A stretch of 64,000 nt of DNA from Streptomyces sp. MRC013 (GTDB taxonomy: Bacteria > Actinomycetota > Actinomycetes > Streptomycetales > Streptomycetaceae): the NCBI RefSeq assembly GCF_023614235.1, contig NZ_CP094264.1, positions 4,464,001 to 4,528,000 of the forward strand. Direction: 5' to 3'. Shown one piece after another: positions 17,999 to 26,713 of this stretch; positions within the stretch are counted from its first letter, which is position 1; each line of letters begins with the position of its first letter. A program made the position numbers and the translations under genes. Under the pieces are notes generated by a model, which was not told the origin of the DNA, did not search any database, and saw nothing but the letters and a program-made list of their open reading frames with translations.

Positions 17999-19276
17999 TC
18001 AGCGGTACAGCAGGTACTCCTCGCGCACCGCCCGGAAGGCCGCCAGGTCCCGCGCCCACGCGGCGGCCACCTCGTCCGGCCCGGCGCCCGCGTCGATCAG
18101 CGTCCGCACGGTCGCCGAGCCGGTCAGCTTGTCGATCCAGCGGTCGGCGCGCCAGGCGAAGCCGCTCCACGTCCGCTTCGCCGTCACCAGCAGCCCGATC
18201 CCGGTCCGCACGGGGTCGAACGCCGCCCGGTCGTGGACGTGCAGCTGCACCCCGCCGACCGTCCTCCCCTGGAACTTGGAGAACACCGGCGTGAAGTACG
18301 CCTCCCGGAACACCACCCCGGGCAGCTCCAGCGCGTTCGCCGCCTCCGCCCACCGCCGGTCCACGCCCTCGGCGCCCAGCAACTCGAACGGCCGGGTCGT
18401 GCCGCGCCCCTCCGACAGGTTGGTGCCCTCGAACAGGCAGGTGCCGCCGTACACGAGGGCCGTGTCGGGCGTCGGCACGTTCGGGCTCGGCGGCACCCAC
18501 GGCAGCCCCGTCGCGTCGAAGAGGTCGCGCCGCCGCCACCCCGCCATCCGCACCGTCTCCAGGCGCACCGGCCGCGCCAGGAACTCCCCGTTGAACAACC
18601 GGGCCAGCTCCGCCACGGTCATCCCGTGCACCTGCGCGATCGGCTCGCGCCCCACGAACGTGGCGTACGCCCGGTCCAGCACCGGCCCCAGCGCCGCCCG
18701 CCCGCCGACCGGGTTGGGCCGGTCCAGTACGACGAACCGCCTGCCCGCCAGCTCGGCGGCGACCATGCAGTCGTACATGGTCCAGATGTAGGTGTAGAAG
18801 CGCGCGCCCGCGTCCTGGACGTCGAACACGACCGTGTCCACCCCGGCCGCGGCGAACACGTCCGCCAGGGCCCGCCCGCTCCTGCCGTACGTGTCGTACA
18901 CCGGCAGCCCGGTGGCCGGATCGTCGTACCGCCCCTCCGAGCCGCCCGCCTGCGCGGTGCCGCGGAAGCCGTGCTCCGGCCCGAACACCGCCACCAGCCG
19001 CACCCGGTCGTCGGCGTGCATCACGTCCACGACGTGCCGCACCTCGGCGGTCACCCCGGTCGGGTTGGTCACCACGCCCACCCGCTGCCCGGCGAGCGCG
19101 GCGTACCCGTCCGCCGCCAGCCGCTCGAAGCCGGTCCGCACCCGCCGCCCCCCGCGGGCCGCCGCCGCGGACGCCCCGGCGGCCGTTCCGGGAACCGCCA
19201 CCGCCGCGCTCCCGGTCGCCCCGGCGGCCCCCAGCACACCGCCCGCCGCCAGCAGACCCCGTCTGGACACGCCCAT
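17999..19276 (-). CDS. NamZ-type exo-beta-N-acetylmuramidase (DUF1343), Tat-exported
   Basis: 425 residues. The start MGVSRRGLLAAGG carries a twin-arginine-type signal with an Ala/Gly-rich core, so it is exported folded. The rest is a DUF1343 domain: GVVTNPTGV, FGPEHGFRG, VFDVQDAGARFYTYIWTM, LDRPNPVGG, FEGTNLSEGRGTTRPFE. DUF1343 proteins such as NamZ release terminal N-acetylmuramic acid from peptidoglycan fragments in wall recycling. GGAGGTGGCC precedes ATG 19276. It is divergent from the SDR gene; no other muropeptide-recycling gene adjoins. Confidence 0.9.
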   Translation of the reverse strand: MGVSRRGLLAAGGVLGAAGATGSAAVAVPGTAAGASAAAARGGRRVRTGFERLAADGYAALAGQRVGVVTNPTGVTAEVRHVVDVMHADDRVRLVAVFGPEHGFRGTAQAGGSEGRYDDPATGLPVYDTYGRSGRALADVFAAAGVDTVVFDVQDAGARFYTYIWTMYDCMVAAELAGRRFVVLDRPNPVGGRAALGPVLDRAYATFVGREPIAQVHGMTVAELARLFNGEFLARPVRLETVRMAGWRRRDLFDATGLPWVPPSPNVPTPDTALVYGGTCLFEGTNLSEGRGTTRPFELLGAEGVDRRWAEAANALELPGVVFREAYFTPVFSKFQGRTVGGVQLHVHDRAAFDPVRTGIGLLVTAKRTWSGFAWRADRWIDKLTGSATVRTLIDAGAGPDEVAAAWARDLAAFRAVREEYLLYR

Positions 19277-19355
19277 CGGCCACCTCCGTGATCGTTCCGT
19301 CACGCTCCGGCACAGGACCTCGCAGGCTAGCCCGGCGTCCCTTCCCGGCGGACAT

Positions 19356-19369
19356 ACCAACCGGTTAGT
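19356..19369. promoter_or_regulatory. AACCGGTT-centred palindrome, candidate TetR operator
   Basis: ACCAACCGGTTAGT is a 14-base inverted repeat with a single mismatched pair, 68 bases before the SDR start. It is a fitting target for the TetR protein encoded at 20281. Confidence 0.5.
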
Positions 19370-19436
19370 CTGCCCGTCGGGCGGCCGGTCCTCGACGGTC
19401 GGCCCGGTCGGCGCAGGCATGACGAAGGGCGGTCGC

Positions 19437-20201
19437 ATGAGCACGTTCCAGGGTGCGCGGGTGATCGTGACGGGCGCGGGCGGCGGGATCGGGGCCGCAC
19501 TCGCGCGCAGGTTCGCCGCCGAGGGCGCCCGGGTCGCCGTCAACGACCTCGACCGGGCCCGGAGCAGGGCCGTGGCCGACGAGATCGGCGGCGTCCCCGT
19601 GCCCGGCGACGCCTCCGCCGTGGTGGAGGAGGCCCGCGAGGCGCTCGGCGGCGCCGTGGACGTCTACTGCGCCAATGCCGGGCTGGCCTCGCCCGGCGAC
19701 GTCTCCGCCGACGAGGAGGTGTGGGCCGCCGCCTGGGACGTCAACGTCATGGCCCACGTCCGCGCCGCCCGCGCGCTGCTGCCGGGCTGGCTGGAACGGG
19801 GCGCCGGCCGGTTCGTCTCCACCGTCTCGGCGGCCGGCCTGCTCACCATGGTCGGCGCCGCCCCGTACAGCGTCACCAAGCACGGCGCGTACGCCTTCGC
19901 GGAGTGGCTGTCCCTGACGTACCGGCACCGGGGGATCAAGGTCCACGCGATCTGCCCGCAGGGCGTCCGCACCGACATGCTCACCGCCGCCGGATCGGCC
20001 GGCGAACTGGTCCTCGCACCCACCGCCATCGACCCCGCCGACGTCGCGGACGCCCTCTTCGCCGGGATGGCCGAGGACCGGTTCCTGGTCCTCCCGCACC
20101 CCGAGGTGGCCGGCTACTACCGGGCGCGCGCGGCCGGGCCGGAGCGGTGGCTCGACGGCATGAACCGCATCCAGCGCACCTGGGAGGCGACCGGACGGTG
20201 A
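19437..20201 (+). CDS. Short-chain dehydrogenase/reductase
   Basis: 254 residues of classical SDR fold. Seen: the NAD(P)-binding TGAGGGIG near residue 12, a NAG motif in CANAGLA, catalytic Ser in STVSAAG, and YSVTKHG (Tyr-x3-Lys). Asp in NDLDRAR after the second strand suggests NAD rather than NADP. ATG 19437 has GAAGGGCGG upstream. The TetR gene follows 79 bases later, and a palindromic operator lies upstream. In related genomes this SDR-TetR pair sits with acyl-CoA dehydrogenase and phosphotransferase genes, here missing or broken. Substrate unknown. Confidence 0.9.
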   Translation: MSTFQGARVIVTGAGGGIGAALARRFAAEGARVAVNDLDRARSRAVADEIGGVPVPGDASAVVEEAREALGGAVDVYCANAGLASPGDVSADEEVWAAAWDVNVMAHVRAARALLPGWLERGAGRFVSTVSAAGLLTMVGAAPYSVTKHGAYAFAEWLSLTYRHRGIKVHAICPQGVRTDMLTAAGSAGELVLAPTAIDPADVADALFAGMAEDRFLVLPHPEVAGYYRARAAGPERWLDGMNRIQRTWEATGR

Positions 20202-20280
20202 TACGGGCCCGGACCGGTGAGAGGATCGGTCGCACGACCAGCCGACCAGCCGACCGGACGACGAGGAGACGTGGCGACAC

Positions 20281-20877
20281 ATGACCAGGACGACGGACGG
20301 GAACGGGGTCGCCCCCGTCCCCCGCAGACTGCTGGCCGCCGCCACCCGCCTCTTCGCGGAGCAGGGCTACGCCCGCACCTCCGTGCAGGAGATCGTCGAG
20401 GCGGCGGGGGTCACCAAAGGGGCCCTCTACCACTACTTCGGCTCCAAGGAGGACCTGCTGCACGAGGTGTACGCCCGCGTGCTGCGCCTCCAGCAGGAGC
20501 GGCTGGACGCCTTCGCGGGCGCCGACGCGCCGGTCGAGCAGCGGCTGCGGGACGCCGCCGCCGACGTCGTCGTCACCACCATCGAGAACCTCGACGACGC
20601 GGCGATCTTCTTCCGCTCCATGCACCACCTGAGCCCGGAGAAGCACCGGCAGGTCCGCGCCGAGCGGCGCCGCTACCACGAGCGGTTCCGCGCCCTCGTC
20701 GAGGAGGGCCAGCGTGCCGGGGTGTTCTCCACGGACACCCCCGCCGACCTGGTCGTCGACTACCACTTCGGGTCGGTGCACCACCTGTCGACCTGGTACC
20801 GCCCCGACGGTCCGCTCGGCCCGCGGGAGGTCGCCGACCACCTCGCCGGCCTCCTGCTGCGGGCCCTGCGCCCGTAG
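20281..20877 (+). CDS. TetR-family regulator
   Basis: 198 residues. Helix-turn-helix at ~15-60 (RLFAEQGYARTSVQEIVEAAGVTKGALYHYFGSKEDLL) and a helical ligand domain with a TetR_C-like end. GAGGAG precedes the ATG by about 14 bases, a little far. It follows the SDR gene and the two are probably co-transcribed. It likely represses the operon through the AACCGGTT site at 19356-19369 and answers an acyl-CoA or related ligand; this is inferred from context. Confidence 0.88.
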   Translation: MTRTTDGNGVAPVPRRLLAAATRLFAEQGYARTSVQEIVEAAGVTKGALYHYFGSKEDLLHEVYARVLRLQQERLDAFAGADAPVEQRLRDAAADVVVTTIENLDDAAIFFRSMHHLSPEKHRQVRAERRRYHERFRALVEEGQRAGVFSTDTPADLVVDYHFGSVHHLSTWYRPDGPLGPREVADHLAGLLLRALRP

Positions 20878-21169
20878 TCCCGGACCGGACCGGGCCGTCC
20901 GGTCGCCGCGCCGCCCCGGCCCGCGCCCCGGCCCCTCGGGCGCACCGCTCGGACCGCGCCGGGCCGGCGGCCGCCGGTGCGCCCCGGCCCGCACCGCCCG
21001 CCCCCCCTGCGGCCGCACCGCCCGGCCGACGGCCTCCGCGACCGTGCGCGGCGCGGCGACCGGACGGCCCGGATCCCGGCGCGGGCGCCCCGGTCGCCGA
21101 CCGCGTCCATCGGCCGCGCCGTCCCCGGCGCCGGCAGTCGCGACCACTCCGCCCGGTGCGCGCGGCCAC
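20878..21169. other. Degenerate GC-rich stretch
   Basis: About 290 bases between the TetR stop and the broken end of the phosphotransferase remnant. It has no recognisable motif in any frame and very few stop codons. It is where the missing C-terminal third of the phosphotransferase, and an acyl-CoA dehydrogenase gene, would be expected. Confidence 0.4.
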
Positions 21170-21856
21170 GAGGACGGCGGTGATCCGGTCGTCGTCGCCG
21201 AGGAGGACGTTGCCGAGGCGGTAGCCGCCGTGGACGACGGCGACGGCGGGGGAGGCGGGCACGCCGCGCCGGAGAGCGGCGTGCGGCTCGCCGATCCCGG
21301 CCGGCTCGCGGCCGCGCGGGGCGGCGAGCCGCTCGCCCCAGCGGCGCAGCTGCCGCTCCAGGAAGCCGTCCGGCCTCCCGAAGCCCCCGAGGCCCGCGCC
21401 CCGCGGGTCCACCGCGTGCAGTTCGACCAGCGTGTCGACCAGGCCGAGCACGGCCGCCCGGGTGCGCTCGGCGCCCAGCGGGGCCAGCTGCCCGGCGGTC
21501 CGGTAGGGGGTGCCCGGCACGAACCCCCTCACGTGGAACGGCGCCCCGAGCACCGACTCGTCCTCGCACCGCAGCACCGGCCGGGGCACCGGCACGGCGG
21601 TCGGGCGCAGGGCGCTCAGGACGCGGTGCTCGCGCCCCATGCCGTGCGCGGTGGCCAGGACGTGGCCGAGCGGCGGGCGGCGGACGACCCACCGGCCGGT
21701 GCCGTCCGTGACGGCGTACGTCGGGTCGGAGCGGCCGCCCTCGATCAGCCGGGCCTCCAGCGGCGCGCCCACCAGCCCGGGCAGCTCGCGGTCGAGCAGC
21801 CCGCGCAACCGCTCGGGGTCGAGGCCCGGCGGCGGGGCGGGGCTCGTGGTGCGCAC
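21170..21856 (-). pseudogene. Aminoglycoside-phosphotransferase-fold protein, C-terminally truncated
   Basis: From GTG 21856 the frame reads as an APH-like kinase of the ACAD10/11-associated type: LIEGGRSDPTYAVTDGTGRWVVRRPP, the hinge FHVRGFVPGTPYR, and the catalytic-loop region VVHGGYRLGNVLL. Homology stops after DRITAVL near 21170, where DWE.A.LGDP with the metal-binding aspartate should follow. No other frame carries it. The catalytic loop itself also differs: relatives have His-Gly-Asp-x-x-x-x-N, here Gly-Gly. The protein therefore cannot be an active kinase and the gene is a remnant. The open frame runs on without meaning to 20573. Confidence 0.7.
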
Positions 21857-22043
21857 CTCTCGGCAGGGGGTGCGGATCGCCCGGGCGCCACGACCGGCCG
21901 GCAGGCACGCCGCCCACCCGGCACGGGCGGTTCCGACCCCCGGGCCGGCGCCCCGGGCCGGCCCGGCGGGTGCGGACGGACCGCCGCGCCCGTCCGCGCA
22001 CCGGTGCCGGAGCACCGGGACCGCGGGGCCGGGCCGGACGCCG

Positions 22044-22955
22044 TCAGGCGTGGCAGGCCACCGGCCGGCCGCCGTTCATCGCGGTCATGTCCCCGAACAC
22101 CGCCGCCACGTCCAGCGGCGACCCCTCCGGCAGCCCCTCCAGCTCCGCGTAGGCACGGTGGACGTTGGCCACCAGACGCTCCGGTTCGCGCAGCTCGCCG
22201 AAGACGCCCAGATCCGCGCGGCGCGCCACCTCCAGCGGCGTCAGCCCCCTGGCGTGCCCGTCCTCCGCCAGTTCGGCCACGAACCGCAGGTACGCCTCCG
22301 TCTCGTCGTACACGGAGGGGTCCGCGAGCGGCCCGTGCCCCGGCACGACCGTCTCCGCGTCCAGCGACCGCAGCAGCCCGACGGCCCGCAGCGACCCGCG
22401 CAGCGATCCGGTGGCCAGGAACGGCGTCCCGCCGTGGAAGACCAGGTCCCCGGTGAACACGACGCCCCGCTCCGGCAGGTGCACGATCGTGTCGCCCGTG
22501 GTGTGGGCCGTGCCCGGGTGGATCAGCCGCACCTCCGTGCCCGCCGCGTGCAGGGTCATGCGGTCGCGGTAGGTCACCGAGGGCGGGGTGACGCGGATGT
22601 CGCCGAAGTCGGTCCGCGGCCAGAGCAGGTGCAGCTGCCGGTCCGCCGCCAGCACCTCGCGGCGGCACTCCTCGTGCCCGACGACGGTCGCCCCGGGCAG
22701 GAAGACGCAGTTGCCGTACGTGTGGTCCCCGTGATGGTGGGTGTTGACCACGGTGTCCGGCGGCGCGGCGCCGTGGGCGAGGAGCGCGCCGCGCAGGGCC
22801 AGCGCCCGGCGCTCGGTCGCCGCGGTGTCGATCAGGACGGTCCGTGTGCCGTCGCCGATCCACCCGGCGTTGTTCAGGCACCATCCGCCGTCCGGCTGGA
22901 CGTAGGCGTACACGTCGGACGCGAGCTGGACGGTGTACGGATCGGTCGCGGGCAT
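22044..22955 (-). CDS. Metallo-beta-lactamase-fold hydrolase
   Basis: 303 residues. The zinc motif THHHGDH is at residues 72-78, with further ligands in HPGTAHTTGDT, FTGDLVFHGG and VPGHGPLAD. The N-terminal strand pattern (AYVQPDGGWCLNNAGWIGDG) fits the family. GGGGAGAC precedes ATG 22955. Members hydrolyse thioesters, lactones or similar bonds; the residues seen do not fix the substrate. It stands alone between a broken phosphotransferase gene and the His-rich protein. Confidence 0.9.
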   Translation of the reverse strand: MPATDPYTVQLASDVYAYVQPDGGWCLNNAGWIGDGTRTVLIDTAATERRALALRGALLAHGAAPPDTVVNTHHHGDHTYGNCVFLPGATVVGHEECRREVLAADRQLHLLWPRTDFGDIRVTPPSVTYRDRMTLHAAGTEVRLIHPGTAHTTGDTIVHLPERGVVFTGDLVFHGGTPFLATGSLRGSLRAVGLLRSLDAETVVPGHGPLADPSVYDETEAYLRFVAELAEDGHARGLTPLEVARRADLGVFGELREPERLVANVHRAYAELEGLPEGSPLDVAAVFGDMTAMNGGRPVACHA

Positions 22956-23061
22956 CGCTGTCTCCCCGAGTCGTGGCCGAACTGGACGTGCAGAGCCTGC
23001 CAGTCCGGGGCGGCGGGGGACAGGGCGGGGATGCCCGCGGGCACCCGGACCGGCCTTCCGG

Positions 23062-23358
23062 TCAGTGGTCGTCCCAGTGCCCGTCGTGGGCGGCGTGACG
23101 GTGCCCGTCGTGCACGTAGTCCGTGTGGTCCCCGTGCGCGACCGCCGGGTGGCCGCAGGTGTCGCCGTGCTCGTGGGCGTGGCCGCTGTGGGCGACGTGC
23201 TCGCCCGGCTCGCACTCGTCCCAGTGGCCGGAGTGCTCGCGGTGCAGGTGCCCGTCGTGGGCGTAGTCGACGTGGTCCCCGTGGACCACGGACCGGTGGC
23301 CGCAGGCGGGGCCGTGGTCGTGGGGGTGCGCCTGGTGTTCCTGGTGCGGGGCCGTCAT
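23062..23358 (-). CDS. Histidine-rich tandem-repeat protein, probable metal binder
   Basis: 98 residues, roughly one quarter histidine. Two copies of a ~30-residue unit are clear: CGHRSVVHGDHVDYAHDGHLH...GHWDE and CGHPAVAHGDHTDYVHDGHRH...GHWDDH, joined by another His/Glu-rich stretch. Each unit has one Cys and many His/Asp, ideal for Zn, Ni or Co. No signal peptide, so it acts in the cytoplasm, perhaps as a metal store or buffer. AGAGG precedes the ATG at 23358. I see no clear Zur or Nur box upstream and no metal transporter adjacent. Confidence 0.8.
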   Translation of the reverse strand: MTAPHQEHQAHPHDHGPACGHRSVVHGDHVDYAHDGHLHREHSGHWDECEPGEHVAHSGHAHEHGDTCGHPAVAHGDHTDYVHDGHRHAAHDGHWDDH

Positions 23359-23616
23359 GGCGGGACCTCTGTGTGAAGGGTCGCTGACACTCCCAGGCTA
23401 TCCCGGTACACCCGATCGGTCCCCTTCTGCGGAGTCCGTCCCGTGGCGGCGGCCGGTCACCGCCGCCGCGGCGGGCCCGGGGGGCACGGCGGCCGCCGCC
23501 CCGGCCGACCGGGGGTGCCGGGCCGGCCGCTCCGACACGGGCCCGGACGCGTTCCTCCCCGTCCCGTCCGGCCGGGGCGTGCCGTGCCCGTCCCGTCCGG
23601 CCCGCCGGCGGGCGGC

Positions 23617-23931
23617 TCAGAGCACCACGGCCACCGCGAACCCGGCCAGCGCGACCGTGCAGCCCGCCGCGGCCACGGCGGCGGGCGCCCCCAGCGCGCG
23701 GGGCCGCCCCCGACCCAGCGCGGCGATCCGCCGCTGCGCCACCGCCAGGAACGCCGCCCACACCAGCAGCGAGAACCCCGCCCCCAGCGACCCGGCCGCC
23801 GTCACGCCTCCGCCGTACACGCTCTGCCGCGCGGCCAGCACGGCGGCGACGGTGCACGACAGCGTCGTGCGCCGCCACGCCAGCCGCGTCCGCTCCGGCT
23901 GCAGGCCGGGGTCGCGCGGGTCCTCCGTCAC
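23617..23931 (-). CDS. DUF202 membrane protein
   Basis: 104 residues from GTG 23931 with three membrane helices and the DUF202 start LQPERTRLAWRRTTLS. GTG 23949 is an in-frame alternative but would add only a repeat-encoded MDGVDG. It follows another DUF202 gene by about 30 bases of short GGGGTGGACGG repeats, and the pair is probably one operon. DUF202 proteins are small membrane proteins of unknown role. Confidence 0.82.
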   Translation of the reverse strand: MTEDPRDPGLQPERTRLAWRRTTLSCTVAAVLAARQSVYGGGVTAAGSLGAGFSLLVWAAFLAVAQRRIAALGRGRPRALGAPAAVAAAGCTVALAGFAVAVVL

Positions 23932-23962
23932 CCCGTCCACCCCGTCCACCCGGTCCGTCCCG

Positions 23963-24355
23963 TCACCCCGTCCACCCCGCCGCCACCGCCAGCACCATCG
24001 CGAACGCCACCAGCCCCACCGCCAGGCTCAGCAGCGCCGGGAAGCGGCTCACCGGCAGGTCCTCCCCGCGCCGCATCGCCCGCTCGCACCGCACCCAGTG
24101 GTGGACCGCCCGCAGCGCGCACAGCGCCCCGGCGCCCAGCAGCACCAGCGCCATTCCGACCCGCACCCCCCACCGCAGGTCCGGCAGGAACTGGTCCACG
24201 GCGAACCCGCCGCCCACCAGGGCGAGACCGGTCCGCAGCCACGCCAGGAAGGTCCGCTCGTTGGCGAGCGAGAACCGGTAGTCCGGCGTCCGGCCCTCCT
24301 CCCGCACCCGCTGCGGCGAGAACCACAGCCGCACGCTCCGTCCGAAGTCACCCAC
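23963..24355 (-). CDS. YidH-type DUF202 membrane protein
   Basis: 130 residues, start GTG 24355. The hallmark LANERTFLAWLRTGLALVGGG is near residues 30-50, with helices at ~40-58, ~64-84 and ~105-128. It resembles YidH, an inner-membrane protein without an assigned activity. It ends just upstream of a second DUF202 gene and starts nine bases after the end of the NUDIX gene, so the three may be one transcript. Confidence 0.88.
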   Translation of the reverse strand: MGDFGRSVRLWFSPQRVREEGRTPDYRFSLANERTFLAWLRTGLALVGGGFAVDQFLPDLRWGVRVGMALVLLGAGALCALRAVHHWVRCERAMRRGEDLPVSRFPALLSLAVGLVAFAMVLAVAAGWTG

Positions 24356-24364
24356 GACCGCACC

Positions 24365-24886
24365 CTAACCGCGCGCCGCGCGCAGCCGCCGCCACGCCGC
24401 GAGCCCGTCCGGCACCCACGTCCGCCCGCCCAGCCGCCGCTCCAGCTCCGCGTCGGTCCAGAACGCGTGCCAGGCGACCTCCTCCGCCTGCGGCGACACC
24501 GGCAGGACGCACCGCGCCTCGTACACCCGCGACCACCACGAGCCGCGCCCGCCCGGCCCGTCGTCGTACAGGAACGACAGGACCGGCACCGGCCGGGGCA
24601 GGCCGCGCACGCCCAGTTCCTCCTCGGCCTCCCGGAGCGCCGCCGCGTCGTACGACTCCCCGGCCCCGACGACCCCGCCGACGAACATGTCGTACAGCGA
24701 CGGGAAGAGGAGCTTCGACGCGGTGCGCCGGTGCACGAAGATCCGGTCGGCGGCGTCCCGGACGAGGACGAGGACGCAGCGGTGGCGCAGCCGGCGGGCG
24801 TACACCTCGCCCCGCGGGAGCCGTCCGACCACCTCGTCCCGCTCGTCGACGACGTCCAGGAGCTCCTCGGCGGGCGACGTGTGCAC
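24365..24886 (-). CDS. NUDIX hydrolase
   Basis: 173 residues from GTG 24886, which has AGAGGAC upstream. The Nudix box is GGVVGAGESYDAAALREAEEELG, preceded by VHRRTASKLLFPSLYD. The opening LLDVVDERDEVVG is typical of the isopentenyl-diphosphate-isomerase-like Nudix group of unknown specificity (YfcD-like). It hydrolyses a nucleoside-diphosphate-type bond. The FAD dehydrogenase gene is divergent. Confidence 0.9.
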   Translation of the reverse strand: MHTSPAEELLDVVDERDEVVGRLPRGEVYARRLRHRCVLVLVRDAADRIFVHRRTASKLLFPSLYDMFVGGVVGAGESYDAAALREAEEELGVRGLPRPVPVLSFLYDDGPGGRGSWWSRVYEARCVLPVSPQAEEVAWHAFWTDAELERRLGGRTWVPDGLAAWRRLRAARG

Positions 24887-24998
24887 GTTCCGTCCTCTCC
24901 GGTCGTCCGGGGGCTTCGCGATTCGGAGGGTTGACGCGGTTACCGTCGGGTACGGAAGATCGGTCATCCGCATCATCCCGGAAGAAGGACGGAAGCCC

Positions 24999-26655
24999 AT
25001 GGCCTACGACGCCGACGTGATAGTGATCGGCGCGGGCCTCGCCGGCCTCGTCGCCACCGCCGAGCTCGTCGACGCCGGGCGCAGCGTCATCCTCCTCGAC
25101 CAGGAGCCCGAGCGGTCCGTCGGAGGGCAGGCCCACTGGTCCTTCGGCGGGCTGTTCCTCGTCGACTCGCCCGAGCAGCGCCGCATGCGCGTCCGCGACA
25201 GCCGCGACCTGGCCCTCCAGGACTGGCTGGGCACGGCCGGCTTCGACCGGCCCGAGGACCGCTGGCCGCGCCGCTGGGCCGAGGCGTACGTGGACTTCGC
25301 GGCCGGGGAGAAGCGGGCCTGGCTGCACCGGCGGGGCGTCCGCTTCTTCCCCGTCGTGGGCTGGGCGGAGCGCGGCGGCTACGGCGCCGTCGGGCACGGC
25401 AACTCCGTCCCGCGCTTCCACATCACCTGGGGCACGGGGCCGGGCCTGGTCGCCCCCTTCGAGCGCCGCGTCCGCGAGGGCGTCGCCCGGGGCCTCGTCC
25501 GGACGGGGTTCCGCCACCGCGTCACCGGCCTCGGCCGCACCGGCGGCGCCGTCGACACCGTCAGCGGCGAGATTCTGGAGCCGTCCGACGCGCCGCGCGG
25601 CACGGCCAGCAGCCGCGAGGTGGCCGGCGCCTTCGAGTACCGGGCCCAGGCGGTCGTCATCGCCTCCGGCGGCATCGGCGGCAACCACGACCTGGTCCGC
25701 GCCCAGTGGCCCGAGCGGCTCGGCACCCCGCCGAAGCGCATGCTGTCCGGCGTACCCGCGCACGTGGACGGGCTGATGCTCGGCATCGCCGAGGAAGCCG
25801 GCGCCCACCACGTCAACCGGGACCGCATGTGGCACTACACCGAGGGCATCGAGAACTGGAACCCGATCTGGGCCCGCCACGGCATCCGCATCCTCCCCGG
25901 GCCGTCGTCCCTCTGGCTGGACGCCCTGGGCCGCCGCCTGCCCGTGCCCCTCTTCCCCGGCTTCGACACGCTCGGCACGCTGGAGCACATCATGGGGACC
26001 GGCCACGAGCACACGTGGTTCGTCCTCGACCAGAGGATCATCGGCAAGGAGTTCGCGCTCTCCGGCAGCGAGCAGAACCCCGACCTCACCGGCAAGTCCG
26101 TCCGCGACGTCATCGGCCGCGCCCGCACCGACGTGCCGGCACCGGTGCGGGCCTTCATGGACAAGGGCGCCGACTTCGTCGTGGAGCGGGACCTGACCGC
26201 CCTGGTGCGCGGCATGAACGCGCTCACCGGGGAGCCGCTGATCGACGAGGCGGCGCTGCGCCGCGAGATCGTCGCCCGCGACCGGGAGATCACCAACCCC
26301 TTCACCAAGGACCTCCAGGTCACCGCCATCCGCGGCGCCCGCAGGTACCTCGGCGACCGGCTGATCCGCACCGCCGCCCCGCACCGCATCCTCGACCCCA
26401 AGGCGGGCCCGCTCATCGCCGTACGGCTGAACATCCTCACCCGCAAGTCGCTGGGCGGCCTGGAGACCGACCTGTCGTCGCGGGTCCTCACCGCGGAGGG
26501 CGGACCGCTGCCGGGCGTCTACGCGGCCGGCGAGGCGGCCGGCTTCGGGCGGGGGAGGGGTCCACGGCTACCGCGCCCTGGAGGGCACCTTCCTCGGCGG
26601 CTGCCTCTTCTCCGGCCGCGCGGCCGGCCGGGCGGCGGCGCGGGCCGTGGCCTGA
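24999..26655 (+). CDS. FAD-binding dehydrogenase (fumarate reductase/ketosteroid dehydrogenase superfamily), frameshifted
   Basis: 551 residues after repair. The N-terminal dinucleotide fold is VIVIGAGLAGLVATAEL, followed by VGGQAHWSFGGLF and a long substrate domain; the C-terminal FAD segment PGVYAAGEAAGFG is interrupted because one extra G at 26546-26548 shifts the frame. Removing it gives GFGGGGVHGYRALEGTFLGGC, the normal ending. Members of this group remove or add hydrogen next to a carbonyl; the substrate is unknown. GAAGAAGGAC precedes ATG 24999. It is divergent from the NUDIX gene. Confidence 0.88.
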
Positions 26656-26713
26656 CCCGCCGGGGCGCGGCGCCCCACCCCGACGGCGGGGACGGGGCGC
26701 GGCCGGGGCGGGC

